Assembly: GCA_964392665.1 (NCBI GenBank)
Contig: CAYMQB010000008.1
Coordinates: forward strand, 18,575 to 82,574
Source: CAYMQB01 sp964392665
GTDB lineage: Bacteria > Hydrothermota > E44-bin80
Reading direction: 5' to 3'
Length of the DNA stretch: 64,000 nucleotides
Shown here piece after piece: positions 35,656 through 44,425 of the stretch. The notes beneath the pieces were generated by a model that saw only the letters and a program-made list of their open reading frames with translations, did not search any database and was not told the origin of the DNA. The translations under genes and the position numbers were made by a program. How positions within the stretch are numbered: the stretch's first letter is position 1; each line of letters starts with the position of its first letter.

Positions 35656-36049
35656 TCATTTTACTAATTTCAATGATAAACATTTTTCATAATTCTCGAA
35701 ATCTTTATCAGTAGTAAAAATAACAAGATTTCCAAAATATGCCACTGCGCAAATCAAAAAATCAATAGTTGAACCTATGATGCCTTTGTGTACAGAGATT
35801 ACTAAACTCTGCTGCTTTTTCAAAATGCTCGGTTTTTAGTGAAATGTCTTCAAAAGAAGAAAGCAATTCTTTTAACTGGTCGAATTGCCCTCTATTTGAT
35901 ATACCTGAAAGAAGCTCTTGTAGAATGGGTCCGCTTATTGTAACTCTGCCGTCTCTAATTAAGTCCTTAAGTTTTTTTGTGAGTTCCGTGTCAGGATATT
36001 TGTGCCGTAGCGTTTTAGACCATACGCAAGTATCAACTAAAACTTTCAT
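35656..36049 (-). pseudogene. vapC: VapC-type PIN-domain toxin, frameshifted
   Basis: A PIN-domain RNase toxin broken by one base. The first frame gives VLVDTCVWSKTL with Asp6 and ILQELLSG with Glu45, then runs out of family sequence after NLCTQ and stops. A shift of one base at about 35783-35795 restores a perfect PIN C-terminus, GIIGSTIDFLICAVAYFGN, VIFTTDKDFENY, ending at the TGA at 35656; the joined length of about 130 residues is normal. So a single extra base separates two halves of a complete protein. The start overlaps the antitoxin stop by ATGA. Either the toxin is inactivated or the read has an error. Confidence 0.85.
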
Positions 36050-36243
36050 CGCTTTCTTGGTTTCTTATACTCATAATTTCTGTCAAAATCAACTGACCCA
36101 AAAAGCTTGAGAACATTCAATTGCTTCTTATGAATAATATATTCCGTTGGAGCCGCTGTAACATCCTCTCTTTTAGTTTTATGATGTCCAACCGTTAAGA
36201 CTTCCATAATTAATTTATCATCTAATGCTAAGTTCGTTGCCAT
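36046..36243 (-). CDS. vapB: VapB-type antitoxin
   Basis: 65 residues from the ATG behind GGAGGTGTAAG. MATNLALDDKLIMEVLTVGH followed by HKTKREDVTAAPTEYI matches the ribbon-helix-helix-like N-terminus of VapB antitoxins, and FGSVDFDRNYEYKKPRKR is the usual toxin-binding tail. The proline in TAAPTEYI is in the position normally held by Leu/Glu and might weaken the second helix. The stop overlaps the toxin start by ATGA. It should bind and repress its own promoter; a 13-bp inverted repeat lies immediately upstream. Intact, in contrast to the toxin. Confidence 0.85.
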   Translation of the reverse strand: MATNLALDDKLIMEVLTVGHHKTKREDVTAAPTEYIIHKKQLNVLKLFGSVDFDRNYEYKKPRKR

Positions 36244-36254
36244 CTTACACCTCC

Positions 36255-36290
36255 ATTTACACATAATAAAACACATCATTATGTGTAAAT
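36255..36290. promoter_or_regulatory. VapBC operator: 13-bp perfect inverted repeat
   Basis: ATTTACACATAAT (36255-36267) and ATTATGTGTAAAT (36278-36290) are exact inverted copies with a 10-bp spacer, starting 12 bp before the vapB ATG. This is the size and place expected for autoregulation by a dimeric VapB or VapBC complex. Confidence 0.75.
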
Positions 36291-36333
36291 CAAGGTTTTT
36301 TTTGGAATTATTCTCTATTATTTGATTTACTCT

Positions 36334-37194
36334 CTACTCGAGATGCTCTTTCATAAAGGTCCTGTATTCGGATTGTATCTTTACTGTCAAAATCCCAGGT
36401 TTACCATTCGATATCACATTCTCATCAATCTTTACAACAGGCATTACTTCGGAGACAGTGCTTGTAAGAAAAACCTCATCAATTCCAAAGCATTCTTTAA
36501 GATATATCCGTCTTTCCTTTACTGATATATCTAAGCACTGCGCTATCTCTATAACCGCAGCACGCGTAGTTCCAGGTAGAATATTGTCGAGTTTGGGTGT
36601 ATAAAGAACATTCTTCATAACAACAAAAATGGAAGAACTGGTACATTCAGTTAGATAGTCACCAGCATCATCTTTTCTTGTAAGAAACGCTTCATAAGCG
36701 CAAGCTCTCTTTGCTTTTTCTTTTGCCAGCACATTGGGCAGAAGATTGATTGTCTTAAGATGGCAATATCCCCATCTTATGTCGGCTTGCGTAATAACCT
36801 TCACGCCTTTATCCCAACATCCTTCTGGCATCTGCCTTAGAGTATTCAGAACCATGAAAAAGTTAGGTTTCGTATCCTTTGGAAAAGGGTGATATCTCTT
36901 TGCTTCTCCCCTTGTAATTTCAATGTAAAGTTCACCGTTGTTTATTCCATTTTGTTTTGAAAGTTCCCTTGCAATATCAAGAAGTGTCTTTGTATCGTAA
37001 GGGAACTTTATTTCAAGAAACTCCGCACTATCTTGCATCCTGTGCATATGCTTCGAAAATAAAAGGAACTTCCCTCCAATGCATCTAATCACTTCGAACA
37101 GACCATCCCCGAAACATAATCCTCTATCGAGAACACTTAAAAGCGGAGTTTTTTCTGGAAAAAAATCCCCGTTGAAAAATATCAACTTCTCCAT
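36334..37194 (-). CDS. class IV aminotransferase (branched-chain or D-amino acid type)
   Basis: 286 residues from the ATG at 37194 (start of the conserved fold, KLIFFNGDFFPEKTPLLSVL); an earlier in-frame ATG would add a non-family leader. A PLP enzyme: DRGLCFGDGLFEVIRC is the fold-type IV N-terminus, YIEITRGEAKRYHPFP resembles D-alanine aminotransferase, HLKTINLLPNVLAKEKA carries the PLP lysine, and EVFLTSTVSEVMPVV ends the active site. Length fits both BCAT-like and D-amino acid aminotransferases; the TRGEAxR pattern tilts toward the D-amino acid type. It faces the vapBC pair with about 45 bp before the operator. Confidence 0.85.
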   Translation of the reverse strand: MEKLIFFNGDFFPEKTPLLSVLDRGLCFGDGLFEVIRCIGGKFLLFSKHMHRMQDSAEFLEIKFPYDTKTLLDIARELSKQNGINNGELYIEITRGEAKRYHPFPKDTKPNFFMVLNTLRQMPEGCWDKGVKVITQADIRWGYCHLKTINLLPNVLAKEKAKRACAYEAFLTRKDDAGDYLTECTSSSIFVVMKNVLYTPKLDNILPGTTRAAVIEIAQCLDISVKERRIYLKECFGIDEVFLTSTVSEVMPVVKIDENVISNGKPGILTVKIQSEYRTFMKEHLE

Positions 37195-37243
37195 TGCACT
37201 GAAACCATAAGTCACAAATGACAAAAATGCAAGGATTTTATGC

Positions 37244-37283
37244 AAAAAAAGAAGAGCTCGAGAAAAACTATCCCGGCTCTTCT
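37244..37283 (-). terminator. intrinsic terminator after the minus-strand DUF2341 gene
   Basis: On the minus strand AGAAGAGC pairs with GCTCTTCT, extended by a 5-bp inner stem past one bulge, and is followed directly by seven T residues. It lies about 25 bp after the DUF2341 stop at 37309. Confidence 0.8.
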
Positions 37284-37308
37284 TCTATGCCAAATTTGGT
37301 GTCCTTAA

Positions 37309-38586
37309 CTATTTAATCAATACTACCTTTCGGGTTTTAGAAATACTCTCAAATTTACCTTTTTCGTCAAATTTCAAGAAGTAGATACCTGTTTTTCCCT
37401 TCAATCCCGGACCAATGATTAAAGAATATATGCCTTTTTCAAGATACAAGTTGTGCAGTGGTTTACTTACAACCCTTCCACTAATATCGTACAAGGATAC
37501 GTTAACCAAACCCGAGAAGCTAACTGAAAAATCGACTTTTCTATTTACTCTTAAAGGATTCGTTATGTTAAAAATCTTGTTTGATGAGATGTCGGAGCTT
37601 AAAGGGGAATACCATGGATTTTTCTCTTCCCCTCCGAAAGATACCTTCGGCGGGTGACCGGTATATTTGTTCACTAGAATATCATCGCATCCGATATGGT
37701 CTCCAACCCATAATCCAAGCGAATATGGCTTCTGGAATGTATTATCGTGAAGCTCCAAAGCAACCTTTTTTCCATCAGGAGCTTCGAGAAAAAGATTATA
37801 AATACCGTTACCCTTGAAATAAATTGTAATGTCAAGCCACTCGTTAGGATACATACTATTCTGAATCGTTGAATCTGTAACAACATCCACTACATTATTA
37901 TCCGTAATTCTGCTAATCATTGTTCCACCTCTATTGATGCCTGCATATCCGAAGTAGTATCCATTGCTACAATAACTGTCTTTCGAAAACATTATGTGTA
38001 ATCCACAAACAGGGTCTCCAGTAAAGTGATTTAGTTTTGCTCTTACAATGATAGGTCTATTAAAAGAAAAAGAGGAAAATATTTTTCTTCGTATCGCATA
38101 CTCACTTTGCTCAAGCAAAGCATTATTTGCAAACCAAGTTCCCCATACAATACTCCAATCATCTATATTGCAGTCATTAAAATCATCGTAGAAGAGAAAG
38201 GTTTCCTCCCCACAACTCTTGCTTGCAGCTTTCAGATTTCCATAGTACATATAAATTTCTGTAAAACTGTGAGCAGGAATGCAGGGAATTTTTACCCACA
38301 CTACAGCATGAATACCGGGAGTAAAATTCTCAATCCAATAATTCAACTCATTTTCCCCATTATCAGTAGTAAATCTTAGGTCCCCAAAATCAGACTTGAA
38401 CTGCTTGTTGCCCACCACCTCAAGTTTAACAGCATAATCTGTCAGTGCGGTATCGTTCTCGAAATTACCAATTTCAACTGCTTTTCTGTTTCTCCATTCA
38501 GGAGACAACCATCCTGCATAGCAGAAACTCGTTAATATAAGGGCTATCAAAGCAAATGCAATAACAAATTGCCTCATGTTTTTCAT
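37309..38586 (-). CDS. secreted DUF2341 surface protein with Por-type C-terminal domain
   Basis: 425 residues from the ATG behind TAGGAATT; a TTG 13 codons upstream lacks a site. Signal peptide RQFVIAFALIALILTSFCYA, then the DUF2341 domain (WLSPEWRNRKAVEIGN, VVWVKIPCIP, IYMYYGNLKA). A lectin/glucanase-like beta-sandwich follows (FFSFDDFNDCNID-like segment, then GYYFGYAGINRGG, LGLWVGDHIGCDDILVNKYT). The last ~85 residues are a sorting domain (VNVSLYDISGRVVSK, GIYFLKF). It is a paralogue of the three genes at 41.6-47.6 kb. Probably displayed on the surface and perhaps carbohydrate-binding. Ends in a strong terminator. Confidence 0.8.
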   Translation of the reverse strand: MKNMRQFVIAFALIALILTSFCYAGWLSPEWRNRKAVEIGNFENDTALTDYAVKLEVVGNKQFKSDFGDLRFTTDNGENELNYWIENFTPGIHAVVWVKIPCIPAHSFTEIYMYYGNLKAASKSCGEETFLFYDDFNDCNIDDWSIVWGTWFANNALLEQSEYAIRRKIFSSFSFNRPIIVRAKLNHFTGDPVCGLHIMFSKDSYCSNGYYFGYAGINRGGTMISRITDNNVVDVVTDSTIQNSMYPNEWLDITIYFKGNGIYNLFLEAPDGKKVALELHDNTFQKPYSLGLWVGDHIGCDDILVNKYTGHPPKVSFGGEEKNPWYSPLSSDISSNKIFNITNPLRVNRKVDFSVSFSGLVNVSLYDISGRVVSKPLHNLYLEKGIYSLIIGPGLKGKTGIYFLKFDEKGKFESISKTRKVVLIK

Positions 38587-38676
38587 AATTCCTACTTTTT
38601 TGAATTCTATACGAATAATATACAATAATCTGTTAATTCTGTCAAGAACTTTCTCGAATAATATTTCAAAACAAAA

Positions 38677-40173
38677 TTATTCAACCAGATATCCAAGGGA
38701 CTCCAGGCGCTTTTTTATTTCTTTGTCAATATCTACATTGTCTTTCTTATTTACAATTTTAAGTTGACTGCTTATTCTCTTTAGCAAATCCATAAATTCC
38801 TTTGCTTTTTCTCCATCCGAGGGAAACATATTATTGAGCTCAGAAGGGTCATCTGTTAAGTTATACATTTCATGTAGACCATTTGACGAATGAATAAATT
38901 TCATATTATCTAAGGTAATAACTGAAGACAATTTTCTATCGAACTTCTCAATGTCTTTTTTGATATTTGAAAACCTTTCTTTCAACGTTTCAATCGCAGG
39001 CATTGGCGCCAAGTATTCTGCATAGGCATATTCTCTTCTCGAGCAAATTCTCCTTTTTTCTATAAATGAACGTCCACTCATAGACCGACGACTTTGAGAA
39101 TAGCCAAGAAGGGAAAGTATACTTGGAAAAATATCAACTGATTGAACGATTTTATCATACTTCACTCCAAAAGATGAAGATAAATCCGGCCATCTAACAA
39201 CCAGTGGAATTTTTATGAGTTCTTCATACAAACAATATTGGTGATCCATAAGATTGTGTTCTCCTATATTCTCACCATGATCGCTTGTAATGATAATAAT
39301 TGTCTCCTCATCCAAACCATTTTCCTTCAAGAAATTGAAAAGTTCTCCAATCCTGTGGTCTACATATGCGATTTCAGCATTATACAAAGATGAGAGAACT
39401 TCAAATTCATCCTGTGTTTTTTCAGATATTCCACAAATGAATCTCCAGGGAGATTGATCGATATTTCTCACATATTCATCGGAGAACCGAGTGGGAAGAA
39501 ATTTTCTTCTAAATTTCAAGGGGGGACGATATGGCAAGTGCGGCTCGAAATAATTTATGAAAATAAAAAAAGGATTTCTTTTGGTCCAAGTTTCCCGCAA
39601 AAAGCTAATTACCCTTTTGTTAGTTACACCTGCTCCATCGTCATATCTTTTATATAAAAATCTGCTATATAAACCGTTGATGGCATTTGTTAGCGGATTA
39701 CCCTTTCTCAACCCTCTAAACATCTCCTTAATTCTTCTTCCTCCCTTTAAGTATTTCATGGCTTCTTTAATTTCGAACATATCCATATCTTTTTGAATTA
39801 ACAACCAATTTTTTATGAAAACCTTGAAACCTTTGTCCATTCCAAAAGCTTTGGTCAGCCAGAAATTGTTTGCAATGCCAAAAGTATCATAACCGACAGA
39901 GTTAAGAAATTCTGCTAATACATAATTCTCTTTATCGAGTCTCGTATGCTTTGCATTTGTATTGTGCTCCGACGGATAAAGTCCTGTAAAAAGAGACGCA
40001 TGAGAAGGTAATGTCCATGGTGAAGCTGAATATGCTCTGCTGAATGAAATACCCTCTTTTGAAATTTCCCTAAGATTAGGACATAAATTTCTTTTAGAAC
40101 CGAACGGAGATAAACTCTTGACCCTTCCCGTGTCAACGATAATCAATAAAATATTAGGTAATTTATTGCTCAT
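38677..40173 (-). CDS. sulfatase-fold (alkaline phosphatase superfamily) enzyme
   Basis: 498 residues, no signal peptide. LLIIVDTGRVKSLSPFG carries metal-binding Asp, ASPWTLPSHASLFTGLYPSE the nucleophile region, and SDHGENIGEH with DHQYCLYEELIKIPLVVRW the second metal site. The usual formylglycine signature C-x-P-S-R is absent; Ser/Thr stands at the nucleophile site (SPWTLPS), as in phosphoglycerol-, phosphoethanolamine-transferase and phosphodiesterase relatives, so it is probably not a classic sulfatase. Starts in the ATGA overlap with the glycosyltransferase, pointing to joint action on a surface glycan. Cytoplasmic location is odd for a sulfatase and supports a biosynthetic role. Confidence 0.8.
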   Translation of the reverse strand: MSNKLPNILLIIVDTGRVKSLSPFGSKRNLCPNLREISKEGISFSRAYSASPWTLPSHASLFTGLYPSEHNTNAKHTRLDKENYVLAEFLNSVGYDTFGIANNFWLTKAFGMDKGFKVFIKNWLLIQKDMDMFEIKEAMKYLKGGRRIKEMFRGLRKGNPLTNAINGLYSRFLYKRYDDGAGVTNKRVISFLRETWTKRNPFFIFINYFEPHLPYRPPLKFRRKFLPTRFSDEYVRNIDQSPWRFICGISEKTQDEFEVLSSLYNAEIAYVDHRIGELFNFLKENGLDEETIIIITSDHGENIGEHNLMDHQYCLYEELIKIPLVVRWPDLSSSFGVKYDKIVQSVDIFPSILSLLGYSQSRRSMSGRSFIEKRRICSRREYAYAEYLAPMPAIETLKERFSNIKKDIEKFDRKLSSVITLDNMKFIHSSNGLHEMYNLTDDPSELNNMFPSDGEKAKEFMDLLKRISSQLKIVNKKDNVDIDKEIKKRLESLGYLVE

Positions 40174-41411
40174 TTAACTATATTCCTTTTTATGCTGTTT
40201 TTATACATTCCAATAATTTTCTCCGCAACTTTGTCCCTTGCGAAAACAGCTTGAACAAACTCTCGTCCCTTACATCCCAATTTCCGTGCTAAATTACGGT
40301 CCTCTGAAATTTTAACCAAATATTTTGCAATTGCCTCCGCATCCTTCTCTGGAACAAGATAACCATTCACATTGTCTTTGACAACATCAACAATCCCACC
40401 TGAACGAGTTCCAATTACAGGGATACCTGAAGCAAAGGCTTCGAGAATCACAACACCAAGTCCTTCTTTCTCCCCTTTCCAATCCGTAACTGACGGAAGA
40501 ACCAAAACATCCGCCCATCTATAAACTTCCTTTATATCCTTATGTGCAATTGAATCAATGAAAACAACTTTCCTAGACAAAGATAAATCATTTGACATTT
40601 TGCATAATCCGCTCTTTAGTTCACCAACACCAACAATTTTCATCACAAAATTAACTCCTTTATTGTCAATAATATTGCCTGCTTTGAGAAGATATTCTAC
40701 ACCTTTTCTTTCAATGAGCCTTCCAATAAATAAAACATTAAGTGAAGTTTTCTCTTTAGCTCTACGATTCTCCGAATAACTCACTTCAGAAAATTCAGAA
40801 ACATTTACTGGCTCTGGTATAACAAAAACCTTTTTCATATTTCTGACTTTCAAATCACAAACAATGACTTTCAAGGGAAAAGATATTACGTGAATACCCC
40901 TCGAAATCTCCAAAATGACCCTAATAATAGGAACAAGAAATCCGAATTTTTTTGCGATAAAAAGGTCGGTCCCATGTGAGGAAACCACAAGAGGTTTCGA
41001 CAATAAAACGCTTATAACCATTCCCACAATTCCACCAGGAAGAATCCAGTGAGCATGAATCAAGTCAATATTCTTGGTTTTTGCAATATATAATCCCTCA
41101 ACAAAGAAAAAAAACAAGAAAAGGAAAAACAGGACCTTGTTCTTGGAACTTCTTAGCACATCGGAATGCATTCTTCCAGAATAAGATAATGTTTCGAACT
41201 TCCCTGGTGCATATCTAAATCGAAAGACTTCAATGTCGTCCATCACTTCATGTCTTTCTAAACCCTTTGAATGAGGTGCTAAAACAAAAACTTTGATTCT
41301 TTTGTCACTAACTCCCTTTGCTATGTCAAAAATAAAAGGTGTTATTGAATCGCTTTTGTGTCTGGGAAAACCATGCGTTAGGAATAGTACTTTAAAATCT
41401 TTCTCTTTCAT
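40170..41411 (-). CDS. family 4 glycosyltransferase
   Basis: 413 residues with the GT-B fold. N-terminal half: VLFLTHGFPRHKSDSITPF (acceptor side), HAHWILPGGIVG and SSHGTDLF. C-terminal half: VLFIGRLIERKGVEYLL and EGLGVVILEAFASGIPVIGT, the E-x7-E nucleotide-sugar motif, so a retaining GT4 enzyme. A hydrophobic patch (FFLFLFFFFVEGLYI) suggests membrane association. The donor sugar cannot be named. It overlaps the sulfatase-fold gene by 4 bp and diverges from a promoter for the DUF2341 genes, so it may decorate those surface proteins or a polysaccharide; this is inference. Confidence 0.88.
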   Translation of the reverse strand: MKEKDFKVLFLTHGFPRHKSDSITPFIFDIAKGVSDKRIKVFVLAPHSKGLERHEVMDDIEVFRFRYAPGKFETLSYSGRMHSDVLRSSKNKVLFFLFLFFFFVEGLYIAKTKNIDLIHAHWILPGGIVGMVISVLLSKPLVVSSHGTDLFIAKKFGFLVPIIRVILEISRGIHVISFPLKVIVCDLKVRNMKKVFVIPEPVNVSEFSEVSYSENRRAKEKTSLNVLFIGRLIERKGVEYLLKAGNIIDNKGVNFVMKIVGVGELKSGLCKMSNDLSLSRKVVFIDSIAHKDIKEVYRWADVLVLPSVTDWKGEKEGLGVVILEAFASGIPVIGTRSGGIVDVVKDNVNGYLVPEKDAEAIAKYLVKISEDRNLARKLGCKGREFVQAVFARDKVAEKIIGMYKNSIKRNIVK

Positions 41412-41503
41412 TTTGAATAATTTTTACCACATCATTTGAGGCAAGTCAATAGAAATTTGATTCCAAGTGGAAATAATAATATTGACAAAAATGAATTTTT
41501 TCC

Positions 41504-41532
41504 TTGACAAAAACAAAAAAATCTCATATACT
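41504..41532 (+). promoter_or_regulatory. near-consensus sigma70 promoter for the tandem DUF2341 genes
   Basis: TTGACA (41504-41509, perfect) and TATACT (41527-41532) are separated by 17 bp, 26 bp before the ATG of the first gene. A second TTGACA at 41482-41487 precedes it. One of the best promoters in the window. Confidence 0.8.
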
Positions 41533-41558
41533 TTATCAAACTCAAAAAGGAGGCAATA

Positions 41559-42863
41559 ATGGAACGAAATTCCAAACGAATTTTTTTCTGTCTAATTATT
41601 GTTGCTTTTGTTTTTCTTTATTCATCACAAGCCATTTCAGGTTGGTATGATCCAAACTGGTCCAAAAGGCGTCCTATCACAGTAAACAACAGAAATAATG
41701 AGAATAATCTTTCCGATTTCCAGGTAAAATTCAGGGTTCCATGTTTTCATGGCATGCAGGCTGATTTTGACGATATTAGATTTACAGTAGACTTAGCGAG
41801 TAACGATGGAGTATTATCCATTCCATACTGGATAGAGGAATACATACCTAACGAGTGCGCATCCGTCTATGTGAAAGTTCCTTTTATACCTGCTTTGCAT
41901 ACTGCAACCATTTATCTTTATTATGAAAACCCAGATGCGGTTAGTGAAAGTAATGGACCAGCTGTGTTCGAATTCTTTGATGATTTCAATGACCAGGATA
42001 TTAGTGACTGGAACATAATATGTGGAGAATGGAATGCGAATAACGGATATTTAGAGCAAGTCTTAACTGCAAACCATCGCAAAGTACTTTCACCCTATAC
42101 TTTTACAGGTTCTTCGATAACCGAGGCAAAAGTAAACTACCTATCAAACTATCATTACTCAGGCTTACACATCTTTTTCTCAAAAGATACATATGGAAAC
42201 AATGGATACAAATTTGGCTACGCTGGATTAAACAGGGGTGGTTCCAGAATCTGTAGGATTCAATACGGGGGTGTTACTGACTTAGTTACTAATCCCACGA
42301 TAAACGTAATAGATGATTCTTATATGTGGATAAAGGAACAAGTTAGTTATGATGGAACAGGAAATTATATTCTCCGTTTAGTGTCCGAAAATGCCAAAAG
42401 TGTCTATCTACATGTTTGCGACAACGCTTTTACTCCTCCTTTTACTCTTGGTGCATATGTGGGAGCAGACATTGCAATTGAAGACCTGAGGGTGAGAAAA
42501 TATACTAGTCCTGAACCTGGTTGCGAAATTGGAGATGAGCAGAACAATTCATTTAGAAAATCAATACTTAATAATGACCAAATACCGACATTAGCAGTCG
42601 TATCTCTCTCTCGTTCTCCTCAAGTTAAGCTCCTTTTACAGCTCACGAAAGATTCCGAAGTAACAGGAAAATTATATGATTGCTCAGGGAAAAAAATTAT
42701 GACATTCGCAAAACGGCAAAACTTCTTAAGAGGACAACATAATATTTCATTCGAACTAAGAAAGAAGAACCTTGTATCTAACCTATTTTTTCTAAGACTT
42801 CAGATAAATGAAAAAAATGGAAACCATTACTGCTTGAAAGCAAAATTGCTGTTTATACAATAG
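41559..42863 (+). CDS. secreted DUF2341 surface protein
   Basis: 434 residues; ATG behind AAAGGAGGCAATA. Signal peptide (FFCLIIVAFVFLYSSQAIS) then WYDPNWSKRRPITVNN, FDDIRFTVD, IPYWIEEYIPN and ATIYLYYENPDA of DUF2341. The second domain begins FEFFDDFNDQDISDW and continues NNGYKFGYAGLNRGGSRICR to LGAYVGADIAIEDLRVRKYT, a lectin/glucanase-like fold. The C-terminal ~85 residues (VTGKLYDCSGKKIMTF, NLFFLRLQIN) are a Por-type-like sorting domain. Shares about half its residues by eye with the next two genes. Transcribed from a near-perfect promoter. Confidence 0.8.
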   Translation: MERNSKRIFFCLIIVAFVFLYSSQAISGWYDPNWSKRRPITVNNRNNENNLSDFQVKFRVPCFHGMQADFDDIRFTVDLASNDGVLSIPYWIEEYIPNECASVYVKVPFIPALHTATIYLYYENPDAVSESNGPAVFEFFDDFNDQDISDWNIICGEWNANNGYLEQVLTANHRKVLSPYTFTGSSITEAKVNYLSNYHYSGLHIFFSKDTYGNNGYKFGYAGLNRGGSRICRIQYGGVTDLVTNPTINVIDDSYMWIKEQVSYDGTGNYILRLVSENAKSVYLHVCDNAFTPPFTLGAYVGADIAIEDLRVRKYTSPEPGCEIGDEQNNSFRKSILNNDQIPTLAVVSLSRSPQVKLLLQLTKDSEVTGKLYDCSGKKIMTFAKRQNFLRGQHNISFELRKKNLVSNLFFLRLQINEKNGNHYCLKAKLLFIQ

Positions 42864-42981
42864 CAACAATTTTACCAAGCTAATACTTACATAGCTTCAC
42901 ATCAACTATTTTGTGTAAGATAATAGAAAGAACGCTGTATATTTACAGATGTTTCATTTTGAACTTATTGAGGAGATTAAG

Positions 42982-44274
42982 ATGGACCCTATATATCGAA
43001 AAATAAATATGGAATCCATTCTGTTTTTCATTCTCATATTTTTTTTAGCTACTGCTGATGCGAGCTGGTATGACCCGAATTGGTCATCGAGAAGACCCAT
43101 AGTAATTGATAATACAAGTAATAGCGATACTTTATACGATTTTCAAGTAGGCCTTAACATCCCTTATTATTCGGAAATGCAGGACGATTTTGATGATATC
43201 AGGTACACGACAGATGATGAAGACACTTCCATTCCATACTGGATTGAAGAATACTCGCTTTCTACTTCTGCAATTACTTGGGTAAAAATACCAATAGTTC
43301 CGGCTCTTGACACAGCAATCATTTATCTCTACTATGGGAACCCAAACGCTGCAAGTGAAAACAATGGAGAGGCAGTCTTTGATTTCTTTGACGACTTCGA
43401 CGACCAGGATATAAGTGATTGGACGGTCATATCTGGTGAATGGTCAGCTTTCAACAAATATCTTGAGCAATCGGAAACAGCTAACCATCGAAAAATACTG
43501 TCTCCATACTCAGTCACGAATGCTCGCGTGATCGAAGGAAAAATGGTTTACATCTCATCTTATCTTTATTCAGGAAACCAGATTCTTATCTCAAAGGATT
43601 CATTAGCAAATAATGGCTACAAATTTGGTTATGCGGGACTAAATGCTGGGGGGACTTGGATTGCTAAAATCGTTTCGGGCTCAGTCTACGGACTTGTCAG
43701 TGATTCCACAATCAATACCGCCAATTACGCATACATATGGCTAAAAGCAAAATTCTCATACGATGGCGTAAGTAAACTGAATTTCCTTTTAAGAACTCCT
43801 GATAGTATTGAGGTATTCCTTGAGACTAACGATGTAACTTTCAGCATTCCCTTTTTCTTAGGTGTATATTGTGGAAGTCACATCGGCATAGATGATCTTC
43901 GAGTAAGAGAATACACCGACACGGAACCCAGTTACACAATTAAAGAGGAAGAAGGTGTCGAAGAAAAAACCCGCAACTATTCCCGAGTTTCGAGACCAAA
44001 ACTTTCCCTTACATCTTCAAATCTTGGTCTTCCCATTAAGCTTCTTCTACAGCTTCCAAGTGATTCGTGGATTTCCGGTGACATATATGACTGTGCGGGA
44101 AGGGAAATATGCTCGCCAATTAAATTGCAATACCTCAAGAGAGGTTTCTGTAACTTAACACTTGACGAAGGAAACTTTTATGTTACCTCTGGAATTATGT
44201 TTCTCAGAGTAACAATCAATGAAACCAACGGTAGCGCATTTTATCTAAACAAAAAAATTATGCTTTTACAGTAA
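42982..44274 (+). CDS. secreted DUF2341 surface protein
   Basis: 430 residues from the ATG at 42982 that follows GAGGAGATTAAG; an ATG at 42949 has no such site. Signal (MESILFFILIFFLATADA), then WYDPNWSSRRPIVIDN, DDFDDIRYTTDDED, IPYWIEEYS and IYLYYGNPNAASENNG (DUF2341). The second domain runs FDFFDDFDDQDISDWTVIS to LGVYCGSHIGIDDLRVREYT. The C-terminal sorting domain contains ISGDIYDCAGREICS and IMFLRVTIN. Closest relative is the third gene of the tandem set. No terminator between them; 151 bp gap to the next start. Confidence 0.8.
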   Translation: MDPIYRKINMESILFFILIFFLATADASWYDPNWSSRRPIVIDNTSNSDTLYDFQVGLNIPYYSEMQDDFDDIRYTTDDEDTSIPYWIEEYSLSTSAITWVKIPIVPALDTAIIYLYYGNPNAASENNGEAVFDFFDDFDDQDISDWTVISGEWSAFNKYLEQSETANHRKILSPYSVTNARVIEGKMVYISSYLYSGNQILISKDSLANNGYKFGYAGLNAGGTWIAKIVSGSVYGLVSDSTINTANYAYIWLKAKFSYDGVSKLNFLLRTPDSIEVFLETNDVTFSIPFFLGVYCGSHIGIDDLRVREYTDTEPSYTIKEEEGVEEKTRNYSRVSRPKLSLTSSNLGLPIKLLLQLPSDSWISGDIYDCAGREICSPIKLQYLKRGFCNLTLDEGNFYVTSGIMFLRVTINETNGSAFYLNKKIMLLQ

Positions 44275-44425
44275 ACGCTCGCAGAAAAAAGACAGAAACT
44301 GCTTAAAATGTCATCCTTCTAAACAAATTTAATAAGAATCGCATAAACACTGCCAAAATAATAAAAACTTCTTCTGATTTGCCAAATAAAAACCATATAT
44401 TTCTCGTCATTAAGAAGGAGTAACT

